DNA of 64,000 bases from Azophilus sp026709365 (GCA_965200175.1 OZ241345.1:3720001-3784000); one strand, 5' to 3'; counted from the first letter of the stretch, positions 1 through 8,445 are shown. The notes: generated from the letters alone by a model not told the origin. A program made the numbers and translations.

Positions 1-1
1 C

Positions 2-1132
2 TCCCACGCCTACTACCTGCGCGGCTACAGCTTCCAGGCCCAGGGCCTGCACGTCTCCGCCAGCCAAGACTACGCCCGGGCGCTGGAATTCGACGCGGAG
101 AACCCGGCGGCGCTGGTCGCCAGGGGCAGCCTGCACTTTCACGGTGACGGGATGCGCAGCGACAAGGCGCTGGCTTTCGGCTTCTTTGCGCGCGCGGCCG
201 CGGGGGGGGATGCCGCCGGCGAGTACCACTTGGGCTACGCCTACCTCACCGGCGCAGGCCCCGCCCACGATCTCGAGGAGGCCCGCGTCTGGCTGGAGCG
301 GGCGGCGCAGCAGGGCCACGAGGCTGCGATGGTGCAGCTTGCCGCCAGCTACCGGAAGGCCTTCACCGACGAACCGGACCCCGCACAGGCCCAGCATTGG
401 TATGAGCGCGCCCTGGAGGCGGGCAGTGCGGAAGCGCCTGTTGCCCTAGGCTACATGGTTCGCGGCGGCGAACTCGAAGGCGCCACCGCAGCGCAAGCCA
501 CAGCCTACTTCAAGCAGGGCGCGCAGCGCGGCTCCGGCAACGGCATGGCCAACTTGGCCCATGCCTATCTGACCGGCAAGGGCCTTGAGCAGGACTTCGA
601 CGCCGCTCGGCAGTGGTTCGTCCGGGCCGCTGCCTTGGGGGCGCCGGGCAGCTTCGTCGGCTTGGGGCATGTCTTTGAAGCGGGCTTGGGCGTGACCGCC
701 GATGCTGCCGAGGCAATGGCCTGGTATCGGCGTGGTGCGGAAGCGGGCTACAGCCGCCCGACCCTGCGCTTGGTTCGCCTGCTGCTGGCCGAAGGCCAGG
801 AGGCCGAGGCTTCGCGCTGGTTGGAGCGGGTGCTCGCCGCCGGCACCGCCGAGGCTCTGAACGGCTATGCCTGGCTGCGCGCCACTTCCCGCGCCGCCGG
901 GGTGCGCAACGGCGACTTGGCCCTCGCCCAAGCCCAGCAGGCTGTGGCCTTGGAGCCCAATGCGGCCCACATGGATACCTTGGCGGCCGCTTATGCGGAA
1001 CTCGGCCAATTCGACCAGGCCGTGACCACCCAACGCGAGGCCTTGGCGTTGGCCGCTGGCGACGGAGTCGTGGTCCGTGAAATGAATCGTCGCTTAGAGG
1101 CCTACGCGCAAGGCCGACCGTGGCGGGAATGA
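2..1132 (+). CDS. Sel1-like repeat (TPR-like) protein, 5' end outside window
   Basis: The reading frame is open from the left edge, so the start lies upstream; 376 residues are visible. At least four degenerate Sel1 repeats of about 36 residues can be read, each with the A-x-x-x-L-G/A-x-x-Y/F core and a conserved R-A-A at the end (for example YHLGYAYLTGAG followed by ARVWLERAAQQG, and LAHAYLTGKG followed by ARQWFVRAAALG). A TPR-like unit follows near the C-terminus (DTLAAAYAELGQFDQA). Sel1 proteins are alpha-solenoid scaffolds for protein-protein contacts. The substrate here cannot be told. A first Met inside the window at position 152 is probably not the true start, because the repeat pattern already runs before it. 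Confidence 0.85.
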   Translation, partial: SHAYYLRGYSFQAQGLHVSASQDYARALEFDAENPAALVARGSLHFHGDGMRSDKALAFGFFARAAAGGDAAGEYHLGYAYLTGAGPAHDLEEARVWLERAAQQGHEAAMVQLAASYRKAFTDEPDPAQAQHWYERALEAGSAEAPVALGYMVRGGELEGATAAQATAYFKQGAQRGSGNGMANLAHAYLTGKGLEQDFDAARQWFVRAAALGAPGSFVGLGHVFEAGLGVTADAAEAMAWYRRGAEAGYSRPTLRLVRLLLAEGQEAEASRWLERVLAAGTAEALNGYAWLRATSRAAGVRNGDLALAQAQQAVALEPNAAHMDTLAAAYAELGQFDQAVTTQREALALAAGDGVVVREMNRRLEAYAQGRPWRE

Positions 1133-1151
1133 AGAGGGGTTGGCCATTCAT

Positions 1152-1283
1152 GAGGTCTGGACAACGCACTTGCAGGCGCTGCTCCACGACCTGTGGGGCG
1201 AGGAGCAGCTCCCCGACATGCTCCGCCGCGACCCCGCGATGGTGGACATGATGCTCGGCCTGCTGCTAGGGTACGACCCATGA
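1152..1283 (+). pseudogene. 5'-truncated copy of the small ORF at 14765-14980
   Basis: The frame reads EVWTTHLQALLHDLWG and ends GLLLGYDP before TGA. It is nearly the same as the C-terminal 43 residues of the 71-residue ORF at 14765-14980. The N-terminal part is missing: similarity begins about 20 bases after the stop of the Sel1 gene. The stop overlaps the start of the next gene as ATGA, as in the other copy. No function is known to me. Confidence 0.55.
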
Positions 1284-1618
1284 CCGTACACCGGATCACC
1301 CTGCCAGACGTCATGCGCGGCCGCGAGCCGCGCACGATCCTGTGGGACGACGTGGCCGGCACCGTGGACGGCGACCACTTCGATGTGCGCGCGCTCCGGG
1401 AGGATCTCGCCAAGCCGACGCCGCTGGTCCTGCCGCACATCATCGGCACCCTGACCCTGCGCGATCCGGCTCACGACTCGGGCGACTTCAAGGCGCTGCT
1501 CACGCTTGTGATGCAGAGCCCGGGCGCCTGGTCCGACGACGACCTCCCCGAGCCGCTGCGCTCCGCCGAGACCCCCGCCTGGGACGTCAACCCCCTGCCC
1601 GAGGGCGCCGTGGCCTAA
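1280..1618 (+). CDS. Hypothetical protein, 112 aa, paralogue of 14977-15315
   Basis: I chose the ATG at 1280 because it overlaps the upstream stop (ATGA) in both copies of this segment, which suggests translational coupling; a longer frame from 1193 is out of step with that. The product begins MTVHRITLPDVMRGREP and is acidic and proline-rich at the C-terminus (WDVNPLPEG). I do not recognise a domain. The second copy at 14977-15315 has exactly the same length and differs at scattered residues, so the frame has been kept through divergence, which supports real coding. A phage or mobile-element origin is possible but not shown. Confidence 0.5.
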   Translation: MTVHRITLPDVMRGREPRTILWDDVAGTVDGDHFDVRALREDLAKPTPLVLPHIIGTLTLRDPAHDSGDFKALLTLVMQSPGAWSDDDLPEPLRSAETPAWDVNPLPEGAVA

Positions 1619-1743
1619 ACCGCCCAGCGCTGGCTTCCCGGCACACCCCGGCGCACTTCCAGCAGCATTAGCATCTGCACATCCGCCCCGAACCCCGCGT
1701 CATTATTGGGTTTTCTCATTTATTGTTGCCGGAGTTCATTGGG

Positions 1744-1890
1744 GACGGCGCATCGTCCCGCGAAATCCCGCTTTATCCCGCGTGATCCCGTTCACATAGC
1801 GCACAGAGTGTGCAAAACGGTTTTTCGGCCCATGGCTGCGACAAGTCTTTCGCACGACATTGGTCGATCATCTTTCGCAATCCTTTACTC
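1744..1890 (+). repeat. 147-bp duplicated segment, copy 1
   Basis: Matches 15348-15494 with three substitutions and no length change by eye. Both copies begin GACGGCGCATCG and end at ACTC. Copy 1 abuts a nuclease-gene fragment and copy 2 abuts the distal end of the CRISPR array. The minus strand of both copies could encode a short peptide ending LCERDHAG, but I see no reason to call it a gene. Confidence 0.8.
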
Positions 1891-2261
1891 TGGTAACGCT
1901 GTTCCACGCCTTCTTTGCCAGCATCCCCCACCAGTGGCACACCAACAACCACATCGCCGGTTACGAGGGCTACTACGCCAGCGTCTTCTACTCCTACATC
2001 GCCGCCTTGGGCCTCGACATCAAGGTGGAGGACAGCGGCCGCCGCGGCCGCCTGGACATGGCCCTGCGCTTCGGGGGCCATGTTTACCTGTTCGAGTTCA
2101 AGGTGGTGGAGATCGCGTCCGATGGCGCGGCGATGGCGCAGTTGAAGGCCAGGGACCACGCCGCTAAGTACCGCGCCCTCGACGAGCCGATCCACCTCAT
2201 CGCCGTGGAGTTCAGCAGGTCCAGCCGCAACCTAGCCGCATTCGCGGTGGAGCGGGCTTGA
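1860..2261 (+). pseudogene. C-terminal fragment of an AAA-ATPase-like / PD-(D/E)XK nuclease (PDDEXK_9) protein
   Basis: From about residue 15 the frame matches the C-terminal domain of proteins with an AAA-ATPase-like N-terminus and a PDDEXK_9 (DUF1703) C-terminus: FFASIPHQW, then YEGYYASVFYSYIAALG, then the nuclease core with Asp in GRLDMAL and the E-x-K pair in FEFKVV, then LIAVEFSRSSRNL. The ATPase half, several hundred residues, is missing. The first codons come from the duplicated 147-bp segment, so the frame is a chimera created at the junction near 1891. The nuclease motif itself is intact. Expression is doubtful. Confidence 0.65.
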
Positions 2262-2269
2262 CCGCTTTG

Positions 2270-2297
2270 TTGACATTGCCGCTCCGACGCCTAGAAT
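2270..2297 (+). promoter_or_regulatory. Sigma70-type promoter of the rpsF operon
   Basis: A perfect -35 TTGACA at 2270-2275 and a -10 TAGAAT at 2292-2297 are separated by 16 bases, about 85 bases upstream of the rpsF start. Confidence 0.7.
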
Positions 2298-2381
2298 GCC
2301 GCTCCCTGTTCAGCACTCCTTGCTTCACGCCGTCCCGGTTGGTGCGGCGGAGGCGAAATGACACCGGAAGGAGGCATTCCA

Positions 2382-2918
2382 GTGCGACATTACGAAGTCG
2401 TGTTCCTGGTTCATCCCGATCAGAGCGATCAGGTGCCCGGAATGATCGAACGCTATCTCGGCCTCATTGAGCGCGGGGCCGGCAAAGCGCATCGGGTGGA
2501 GGATTGGGGGCGCCGGCAGCTCGCCTACCCCATCGCCAAGATCCACAAGGCCCATTACGTGCTGATCAACATGGAGGTCAGCCAGGAAGCGTTGGCCGAG
2601 CTGGAGAGCGCCTTCAAGTTCAACGACGCGGTGCTGCGCAACCTCATCATCCGGCGCCGGGGGCCAGTGACCGGCAACTCCAAGATTTACGAGGAGGAGC
2701 TGCGCGAGCAGGAGCGGGAACGCGAGCAGGAGGCGCGTCGCGCGGCCCCTGCCGCCCGTGCTGCGGACGCTGGCGCCCGAGGCGGCAACGGTGCCGATGA
2801 GGCTGCCGACGGCGTCAAGGAGGGCGTCGCCGAGGCCGAAGTTGCGGCCCCGCCCCCGCAGGAGTCAGCGCCTCCACAGGAGGCGGGTGCCGCTGAGACC
2901 AAGGAGGACGCCGAATGA
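2382..2918 (+). CDS. rpsF: 30S ribosomal protein S6 with long acidic/Ala-rich C-terminal tail
   Basis: S6 binds S18 in the platform of the 30S subunit. I chose the GTG at 2382 because it follows a strong AAGGAGG (2368-2374) and gives the canonical start MRHYEVVFLVHP; an ATG at 2358 would place the Shine-Dalgarno inside the gene. The first 100 or so residues are typical S6 (DWGRRQLAYPIAKIHKAHYVL, then FNDAVLRNLIIRR). The remaining 75 or so form a low-complexity Glu/Ala/Pro tail, longer than usual. It is the first gene of the rpsF-rpsR-rplI operon and its stop overlaps rpsR by 4 bases. Confidence 0.95.
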   Translation: MRHYEVVFLVHPDQSDQVPGMIERYLGLIERGAGKAHRVEDWGRRQLAYPIAKIHKAHYVLINMEVSQEALAELESAFKFNDAVLRNLIIRRRGPVTGNSKIYEEELREQEREREQEARRAAPAARAADAGARGGNGADEAADGVKEGVAEAEVAAPPPQESAPPQEAGAAETKEDAE

Positions 2919-3136
2919 GCCCGAGATTCCGGCACAAGAAGTTTGCCGCCAAGGCGGATCCCGCCCAACTGGACTACAAGGATCTGGACCTGCTGAAGCA
3001 GTTCCTGGGCGAAACCGGCAAGATCGTCCCCAGCCGCATCACCGGCACCAGCGCCAAGTTCCAGCGCCAGCTCGCCACCGAAATCAAGCGGGCGCGCTAC
3101 TTGGCCCTGCTGCCCTACACCGACCAGCACCAGTGA
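2915..3136 (+). CDS. rpsR: 30S ribosomal protein S18
   Basis: 73 residues. It carries the S18 core (LDYKDLDLLKQFL, then GKIVPSRITGTSAKFQRQLATEIKRARYLALLPYT). S18 pairs with S6 in the small subunit. The ATG overlaps the rpsF stop as ATGA, so translation is probably coupled. rplI follows after 10 bases. Confidence 0.97.
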   Translation: MSPRFRHKKFAAKADPAQLDYKDLDLLKQFLGETGKIVPSRITGTSAKFQRQLATEIKRARYLALLPYTDQHQ

Positions 3137-3146
3137 GGGTGTTCCC

Positions 3147-3593
3147 TTGAACGTCATCCTCCTCGAACCCATCAACCGCCTTGGCGACCTCGGTGACGAG
3201 GTGGCGGTCAAGCCGGGTTTCGCCAGAAACTACCTGCTGCCCCAAGGCAAGGCGGTGCGGGCCACCGCCGAGAATCGCGAGCTGTTCGAGCAGCGGCGGG
3301 CCGAACTGCAGAAGCTCGCCGAAGCCCGCCTCGCCGAGGCCGGCGACCGCGGCAGGCAGTTGGCCGCAGCCAACGTCACCATCGTCGTCAAGGCTGGCGA
3401 TGAGGGCAGGCTTTACGGCTCGGTTGGCGCTCAGGACATCGCCAACGCCCTTGCCGAGCAGGGCATTGAAGTGCATAAGCGCGAGATCATCCTTTCGGAA
3501 GGCGCGTTCCGGGTGGTTGGCGACTACGAAGTCACCGTGCGCATCCACTCGGAGGTGTCAGTGACCGTGCCCGTCTCCGTGTTGGCTGAGTAG
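3147..3593 (+). CDS. rplI: 50S ribosomal protein L9
   Basis: 148 residues, the usual L9 length. The N-terminal domain shows the L9 signature (MNVILLEPINRLGDLGDEV, then VKPGFARNYLLPQGKA). A long connecting helix follows, then the C-terminal rRNA-binding domain (LYGSVGAQDIANAL). It is the last gene of the rpsF-rpsR-rplI operon. No obvious Rho-independent terminator is seen in the 17 bases before the convergent ABC ATPase gene. Confidence 0.97.
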   Translation: MNVILLEPINRLGDLGDEVAVKPGFARNYLLPQGKAVRATAENRELFEQRRAELQKLAEARLAEAGDRGRQLAAANVTIVVKAGDEGRLYGSVGAQDIANALAEQGIEVHKREIILSEGAFRVVGDYEVTVRIHSEVSVTVPVSVLAE

Positions 3594-3610
3594 CTCCGCT
3601 GCGGCAGTCC

Positions 3611-4318
3611 TCACTTCAAGTACGCCTCAATCACCGCCTCCGTCGGGCCGACCATCCGGCTCTCGCCATTCTGAATCCAGACCACCCGGTCGCAAAGTTC
3701 GCGCATGGTTGGCAGGTTGTGGGAAACCAGCACCACCGTTCGATCCGACTTGATCAGCTCCTTGATGGCGGCCGTGGACTTCAGCCGAAACTCCTCGTCG
3801 CCGACGCCGAGCACCTCATCAATCAGCAGCAATTCCGGCGTGGTGTGGTAGGCCACTGAAAAGCCAAGGCGCGCCCGCATGCCGGACGAGTAGGTGGCCA
3901 AGGGGTCGTCAATGCACTCCTCAAGGCCGGCGAAGCGCACGATTGCGTCGAGATTGCGCTTTGCCGCCGCCCGGTCCTCGCCGAGCAGCACGCTGCTGAG
4001 CAAGGCGTTCTCCCGCCCGGAGAGCTGCGGCAGGAACCCCACCTGCAGGGACAGCATCGAAATGCTTGAGTGGTTGCGTTCGACCTTGCCCCGATCCGGC
4101 TCGATGATGCCGGCGAGCACCTTCAACAGCGTGGTTTTGCCGGAGCCGTTGCCGCCCAAAATGCCTACCGTCTCGCCGCTCATCACCGCAAAGCTCACAT
4201 CGGACAAGGCCCAGTGGAGCTTGCCGGCGGAGCGCAGGGTGCGGCGGCGGCGGTAGCACACGCCGACCGAGGCCAAGCTGAGCAGGGGCGGGCGCCCCTC
4301 AGAAGGCGATCTTGGCAT
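3611..4318 (-). CDS. ABC transporter ATPase, polysaccharide/O-antigen export type (Wzt/TagH-like)
   Basis: Energises export of a polysaccharide or polyol with the permease encoded just upstream. I chose the ATG at 4318 (MPRSPSEGRP); it overlaps the permease stop by 20 bases. A longer frame to 4411 adds residues antisense-like in composition. Walker A GGNGSGKTT is at about residues 55-63, the ABC signature YSSGMRARLGF near 135, Walker B LLLIDEVLGVGDEEF, and the switch His in VSHN. The order YSSGM-RARLGFSVA and the EVLGVGD box are typical of the Wzt/KpsT/TagH group. At 235 residues it lacks the C-terminal carbohydrate-binding domain of long Wzt proteins. Confidence 0.88.
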   Translation of the reverse strand: MPRSPSEGRPPLLSLASVGVCYRRRRTLRSAGKLHWALSDVSFAVMSGETVGILGGNGSGKTTLLKVLAGIIEPDRGKVERNHSSISMLSLQVGFLPQLSGRENALLSSVLLGEDRAAAKRNLDAIVRFAGLEECIDDPLATYSSGMRARLGFSVAYHTTPELLLIDEVLGVGDEEFRLKSTAAIKELIKSDRTVVLVSHNLPTMRELCDRVVWIQNGESRMVGPTEAVIEAYLK

Positions 4319-5063
4319 ACCGCGATTCGTTGACCCGCATGATGGCGTAGCCCGCGCCGCCGACGCACAAGGCGCCGACGAGCACGCCGCCGAGACGCCA
4401 CCAGTCGGCATGTTCGCCAGCCAGCAGAATCGTGCGCAGGCTGTCGATCAGCACGGCGGCCGGGTTGGCTTGGAACACCGCCTTGTAACTGGTGCTGAGC
4501 GTGTCGATGTCGTAGAAGATCCCGGACATGAAGAACAGCATGCGCAGTCCGTTGTCGATGAGCATCTGCAGGTCGGGAAAGAACGGCGTCAGGGCGCACG
4601 CCAAGTAGGCCGAGCCCAGAATGAACAGGCCGCCGATCGCCAGCACGGGGATCGCCTCCAGCCAAATCAGGGAGGCCTCAATGCCGTAGGCGACCAGAAA
4701 AGTCAGCAGCATCAGCAGCGCAAACAGGAACTTGAAGGTGTTCTTGAGGAAAATCACCGTGGGAAACAGCACCTTGGGCACGAAGGCCTGATTCAACAGC
4801 CCGTGGTTGGCGGTGATCGCCGACGCGCCTTGGGTGATGGTCGCCTGGCCCCACAGCCAAACCACCAAGCCGACCAGCAGGAAGGGTATGAAGGCTTCCG
4901 GCCGGGCGCCGAGCAGCTTGCCGAAGACGAAGTAGAACACCAGCATGAAGAGGATCGGCTCGATCACCCACCACAGGAAGCCGAGGAAATTGCGCTGCGC
5001 CTCCGCCTTCAGTTCGGCGTAGGTCTTGTACAGCAGGATGTCCTTGGTGCGGCTGGGGGTCAT
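4299..5063 (-). CDS. ABC-2 type permease, polysaccharide export (Wzm/TagG-like)
   Basis: 254 residues with about six hydrophobic segments. The N-terminus has the family feature of an amphipathic stretch followed by NFLGFLWWVIEPILFMLVFYFVFG, found in Wzm/KpsM/TagG permeases. It forms the membrane channel for the adjacent ATPase, with which it overlaps by 20 bases. No glycosyltransferase genes lie next to the pair in this window, so the exported polymer is unknown. Confidence 0.88.
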   Translation of the reverse strand: MTPSRTKDILLYKTYAELKAEAQRNFLGFLWWVIEPILFMLVFYFVFGKLLGARPEAFIPFLLVGLVVWLWGQATITQGASAITANHGLLNQAFVPKVLFPTVIFLKNTFKFLFALLMLLTFLVAYGIEASLIWLEAIPVLAIGGLFILGSAYLACALTPFFPDLQMLIDNGLRMLFFMSGIFYDIDTLSTSYKAVFQANPAAVLIDSLRTILLAGEHADWWRLGGVLVGALCVGGAGYAIMRVNESRYAKIAF

Positions 5064-5432
5064 GGGTCTGGCTTGCGTTGCCTCATCGGCGGATGGTGAA
5101 TTTTACAACATGCCTCTAAACCAGCTTCAGCCAACGAAGTTGGGCGGTGTTCGCCGGTTCATTTCGAGGGCGGGATGCCCACTGGGGCGAAACGCCCGCT
5201 TCATGCGAAATCCACGGAGATAAGGGCGTCCCGCCCTCGATTGGAAGCCTGCCGGGACAACGCAGCGGGTTTGCACACCCACCCAGCATCAGCTGAAGCC
5301 TGTTTATCGGCGTGTTTTGCAATCCTGATTCAAGGCGGGCGCAGGATGCCTTGAATCGGGACTTGTTCCATGTGAGGACTGTCGTAACATGGCCGTCATC
5401 AAATGACGGCACCGAGTTCTTTCGGAGTTCCC
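5064..5432. other. Intergenic region rich in inverted repeats
   Basis: No gene seen. It holds three inverted repeats: CGAGGGCGGGATGCCC at 5165-5180 against its near-complement at 5224-5239; ATTCAAGGC against GCCTTGAAT near 5328-5357; and an 8-bp hairpin GCCGTCAT/ATGACGGC at 5392-5410. The first belongs to a dispersed palindrome also seen near 29630, 44466 and 46023. None has a T-tract, so I do not call terminators. Confidence 0.5.
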
Positions 5433-5987
5433 ATGCGCCTCGCTGACCTTGCCGCCCGGCTGGGATGGTCCAGCCCCCAAGGCAGAAAACGCCTGCTCAC
5501 CGTGCTCGGCATTTGGGCCAGCGCCCTTGTGCTGGCCTTTGCCTGGCCGGTTTCATCGCCGCCTCCGCCAGCGGCGGCAGTGGAGCCGCCCGAGCCGCGG
5601 GACATTGGCAGCCTGCCCGCGGAGGACCTTGAGGGCTTTGCGCAAAGCACCCGATGGGGCATCTCCTTCGAGGAGGCCGAACGCCGCGCCGCGGCTGCTG
5701 CGGGCCTCGACCGGCTCAATCCCGAACTGCGTGAGATGGGCTTCGTCGGCCTGTTCGCCGTGCCGGGCCGCACATCGCTCCTGCTGATCCTCGAGGACGG
5801 CACCGTGCAGCGCTTCCACGTTGGCGACCCCCTGCCGGACGGCCGCGTGCTCGCGGAGGTGGCCGAAAATCGGCTCATCCTCAGCGATGCCAATCAACAG
5901 CCCTACGAATTGATCCTGTTCCCCGAAATCGCCGCCGTCGCCAGTTCCGAAGCCACAAGCTCCGAACGCCGGCCCACCGTGCAATAG
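5433..5987 (+). CDS. Single-pass membrane protein with GspC-like domain
   Basis: 184 residues from the ATG at 5433, chosen over the ATG at 5403 because 5403 lies inside a hairpin while CGGAG precedes 5433. A basic cytoplasmic N-terminus is followed by one membrane helix at about residues 20-40, a proline-rich linker, and a small beta domain (GLFAVPGRTSLLLILEDGTVQRF, then VGDPLPDGRVLAEV, then NRLILSDAN). This resembles the periplasmic homology region of type II secretion protein GspC and PilP-like proteins, where a V-G-D-x-L-x-x-G box recurs. No other secretion gene is adjacent, so this remains an inference. Confidence 0.55.
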   Translation: MRLADLAARLGWSSPQGRKRLLTVLGIWASALVLAFAWPVSSPPPPAAAVEPPEPRDIGSLPAEDLEGFAQSTRWGISFEEAERRAAAAAGLDRLNPELREMGFVGLFAVPGRTSLLLILEDGTVQRFHVGDPLPDGRVLAEVAENRLILSDANQQPYELILFPEIAAVASSEATSSERRPTVQ

Positions 5988-6050
5988 ACGAACAGTCCGA
6001 ACTTCACGGTGCGCCCAGTCCCTTGGCCACCGAATCGACCGAGCTGCCGC

Positions 6051-7265
6051 CTACCCCGCCCCCGTCGGCACCTCGTTGAACGGAATGCCCTTGTCCAGCC
6101 GCGGTTCCTGGGGCAGCCCCAGCACCCGCTCGGCGATGATGTTGGCCATGATCTCGTCGGTGCCGCCGGCAATGCGAAAGCCCGGTATGGCCATGAAGGT
6201 GGCTTGGAACAGCCCTGCCGCCGGGGAGTCCTCCTCGTCCCAGACGGCCCCGGACATCTCCATCAGGTCCATGGCGAAGGAGGCCATGTCTTGGGTCATG
6301 GGCGCGGCCACCAGCTTGCCGATGGAGTTCTCCGGCCCGGGCGTATCGCCCCGCGACAGGGCGCTCAGGGAGCGGTAGCCGGTGTACTTCAAGCCGGAGC
6401 GCTTGCAGTGCCAGTCGGCCAGCTTGGCGCGCACGGCGGAGTCCTCGATGGCCGGCTTGTCACCGATGGTGACGGTCTGTGCCAGGTCCAGCAGGGCGCG
6501 GAAGTCGGAGCCCGCGCCGCCGGCGCCGATCGAGGCGCGCTCGTTCATCAGCGTGGTGATGGACACCTGCCAACCTTGGCCGACCTCGCCCAGGCGCTGG
6601 CTGTCGGGGATGCGCACGTCGGTGAAATAGACCTCGTTGAAGTTGGCGTCGCCGGACAGCTGCTTGATGGGCTTGATCTCAATGCCGGGGGATTTCATGT
6701 CCAGAAAGAAGTAGGACAGGCCCTTGTGCTTGGGCACGTTGGGGTCGGTGCGCACCACGAGGATGCCGTAGTCGGAGTAGTGGGCGCCGGAGGTCCAGAT
6801 TTTCTGGCCGTTGATCACCCACTCGTCGCCGTCCTTCTCGGCCTTGGTGCGCAGGGCGGCCAAGTCCGAGCCGCCGGCCGGCTCGCTGAACAGTTGGCAC
6901 CAAATATCCTCGCCGCTGGCCAGCTTCGGCAGGTAGCGCTGCTTTTGCTCCTCCTTGGCCCATGCCATCAACGTGGGCGCGGCCATGCCCTGGCCGATGC
7001 TGAACACGCCGCCGGGCAGGTCGGGATGCTTGGCCTCCTCCTGGTTCCAGATCACCTGCTCGATGGCGGTGGCGCCCCGTCCGCCGTACTCCTTGGGCCA
7101 GCGGATGCAGGCCCAGCCTGCATCGTACTTGCGCTTTTGCCAGAGCTTGGACTGCTGCATGAAGCTCAGGCCGGCCAGCTCCGCCTCGGTGGGCACATTG
7201 TCCTGCAGCCAAGCCCGGGCCTCCTCGCGAAAGGCCGCTTCGGCCGCTGTGTCGTTGAAATCCAT
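6051..7265 (-). CDS. Acyl-CoA dehydrogenase (probable catalytic-type subunit)
   Basis: 404 residues. Acyl-CoA dehydrogenases are FAD enzymes that oxidise the alpha-beta bond of acyl-CoA. Visible motifs are the FAD/substrate loop LFSEPAGGSDLAAL, the middle-domain NGQKIWTSGAHYSDYGILV, and the C-terminal RIAGGTDEIMANIIAERVLGLP. Upstream there is a good Shine-Dalgarno (AAGGAGGA). It follows the second dehydrogenase gene (7327-8445) after about 60 bases. Such side-by-side pairs of unlike length often form hetero-tetramers acting on bulky CoA esters such as steroid side chains or terpenoid acids; the substrate here is unknown. Confidence 0.9.
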   Translation of the reverse strand: MDFNDTAAEAAFREEARAWLQDNVPTEAELAGLSFMQQSKLWQKRKYDAGWACIRWPKEYGGRGATAIEQVIWNQEEAKHPDLPGGVFSIGQGMAAPTLMAWAKEEQKQRYLPKLASGEDIWCQLFSEPAGGSDLAALRTKAEKDGDEWVINGQKIWTSGAHYSDYGILVVRTDPNVPKHKGLSYFFLDMKSPGIEIKPIKQLSGDANFNEVYFTDVRIPDSQRLGEVGQGWQVSITTLMNERASIGAGGAGSDFRALLDLAQTVTIGDKPAIEDSAVRAKLADWHCKRSGLKYTGYRSLSALSRGDTPGPENSIGKLVAAPMTQDMASFAMDLMEMSGAVWDEEDSPAAGLFQATFMAIPGFRIAGGTDEIMANIIAERVLGLPQEPRLDKGIPFNEVPTGAG

Positions 7266-7326
7266 TCCGGGTCTCCTCCTTGCTTCCTGTTGCCTTGCTG
7301 TCCTGCCGGGGTCGGCGGCGCCTCGC

Positions 7327-8445
7327 TCAGGCGGCGTTGGACCGTTCCAGCGCGGTCACCAGCTTGTCCTGCCACAGGCCCTCGCTGCCGATGTTCACCG
7401 ACAGCAGCTTGGCCCGCCGATAGTGGAACTGGCAGTCGAACTCCCATGTGTAGCCCATGCCTCCGTGGGTTTGGATGTTCTCCTTGGAGGCGTAGTAGTA
7501 GGCTTGGGTGGCCGACACCCGCGCCGTCGCCGCTGCCAGCGGCAGTTCGGCGGCCTCGGTGTTGAGCGCCCAAGCCCCGTAGTAGCCGTTGGAACGGGCC
7601 AGCGTGTTCTTGACGTAAGCCTGCGCCAGCTTGTGCTTGATGGCTTGGTAGGAGGCGATGGGACGCCCGAAGGCGTAGCGGCCCATGGCGTACTCCTTGG
7701 CCATTTCCAGCGCCGCCTCGGCGCCGCCCACCTGCTCCCAGGCATACAGCACCGCGGCCCGGTCGAACAGCCTTTCGACGTGCGTCCAGCCTTCGCCCGG
7801 ATGGCCGAGCGGTTCGCAGGGCGCGTCGGCGAACGTCAGGCGGGCGTGGCTGCGGGAGAAGTCCAAGGTGCGCTGGGACCGGATGCCGACCCCTTGGCCA
7901 TCGAGCTCCACCAGTTGGAGGCTGGCCCCGTCGCCCGCGTCAGCCTTGGCCACCACGATGGCGAGGTCGGCGATGTCGCCATCGGGGACGGCGGCTTTGG
8001 AGCCGTTCAGCGCGCCGCCCTGGGCGGTGGTTTGCAGGTTGGCGGGCGTGGTGCGGTTCGGCCCCTCGCTGATGGCAAAGGTGCCGATGGCCTCGCCGCT
8101 GGCGAGCTTGGGCAGCCAGCGCTCCTTCTGCTCGGCGCTGCCGGCCAGCAGCAGCGCTTCGGTGGCCAGATACACGGAGGAGGAGAACGGGATTGGCGCG
8201 ACGGCCCGGCCCAGCTCCTCGGCGATGACCGCAAGCTCCAGATAGGAGAGGCCCAAGCCCCCGAACTCCTCCGGGATGGTGGTTGCGGTCCAGCCCATTT
8301 CGGCGATCTTCCGCCAAAGCTCCAGGTCGGCCGACTGCTCGCCGTCCAGCACGGCCCGCACCTTGCTCATGGGGCAGTGCTCGGCCAGGAAGCCGCGCGC
8401 CTGCTCGCGCAGCAAATTCTGTTCGTCAGAGAACTCGAAGTTCAT
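7327..8445 (-). CDS. Acyl-CoA dehydrogenase (shorter partner subunit)
   Basis: 372 residues, preceded by GGGGAGG. The N-terminus (MNFEFSDEQNLLREQARGFL) and the THGGMGYTWEFDCQFHYRRAKL segment place it in the acyl-CoA dehydrogenase family. The C-terminus lacks the usual E-G-T or G-G-T-x-E-I box seen in its neighbour. It is the first gene of the two-gene unit. Loss of one active-site region in the shorter member is what is seen in heteromeric (alpha2-beta2) acyl-CoA dehydrogenases, so the two products probably work as a complex. Confidence 0.88.
   Translation of the reverse strand: MNFEFSDEQNLLREQARGFLAEHCPMSKVRAVLDGEQSADLELWRKIAEMGWTATTIPEEFGGLGLSYLELAVIAEELGRAVAPIPFSSSVYLATEALLLAGSAEQKERWLPKLASGEAIGTFAISEGPNRTTPANLQTTAQGGALNGSKAAVPDGDIADLAIVVAKADAGDGASLQLVELDGQGVGIRSQRTLDFSRSHARLTFADAPCEPLGHPGEGWTHVERLFDRAAVLYAWEQVGGAEAALEMAKEYAMGRYAFGRPIASYQAIKHKLAQAYVKNTLARSNGYYGAWALNTEAAELPLAAATARVSATQAYYYASKENIQTHGGMGYTWEFDCQFHYRRAKLLSVNIGSEGLWQDKLVTALERSNAA

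Noticed and set aside
5391..5410. 8-bp hairpin as a Rho-independent terminator
   Set aside because: No T-tract follows, and the genes on both sides are divergent, so there is no transcript to end here.
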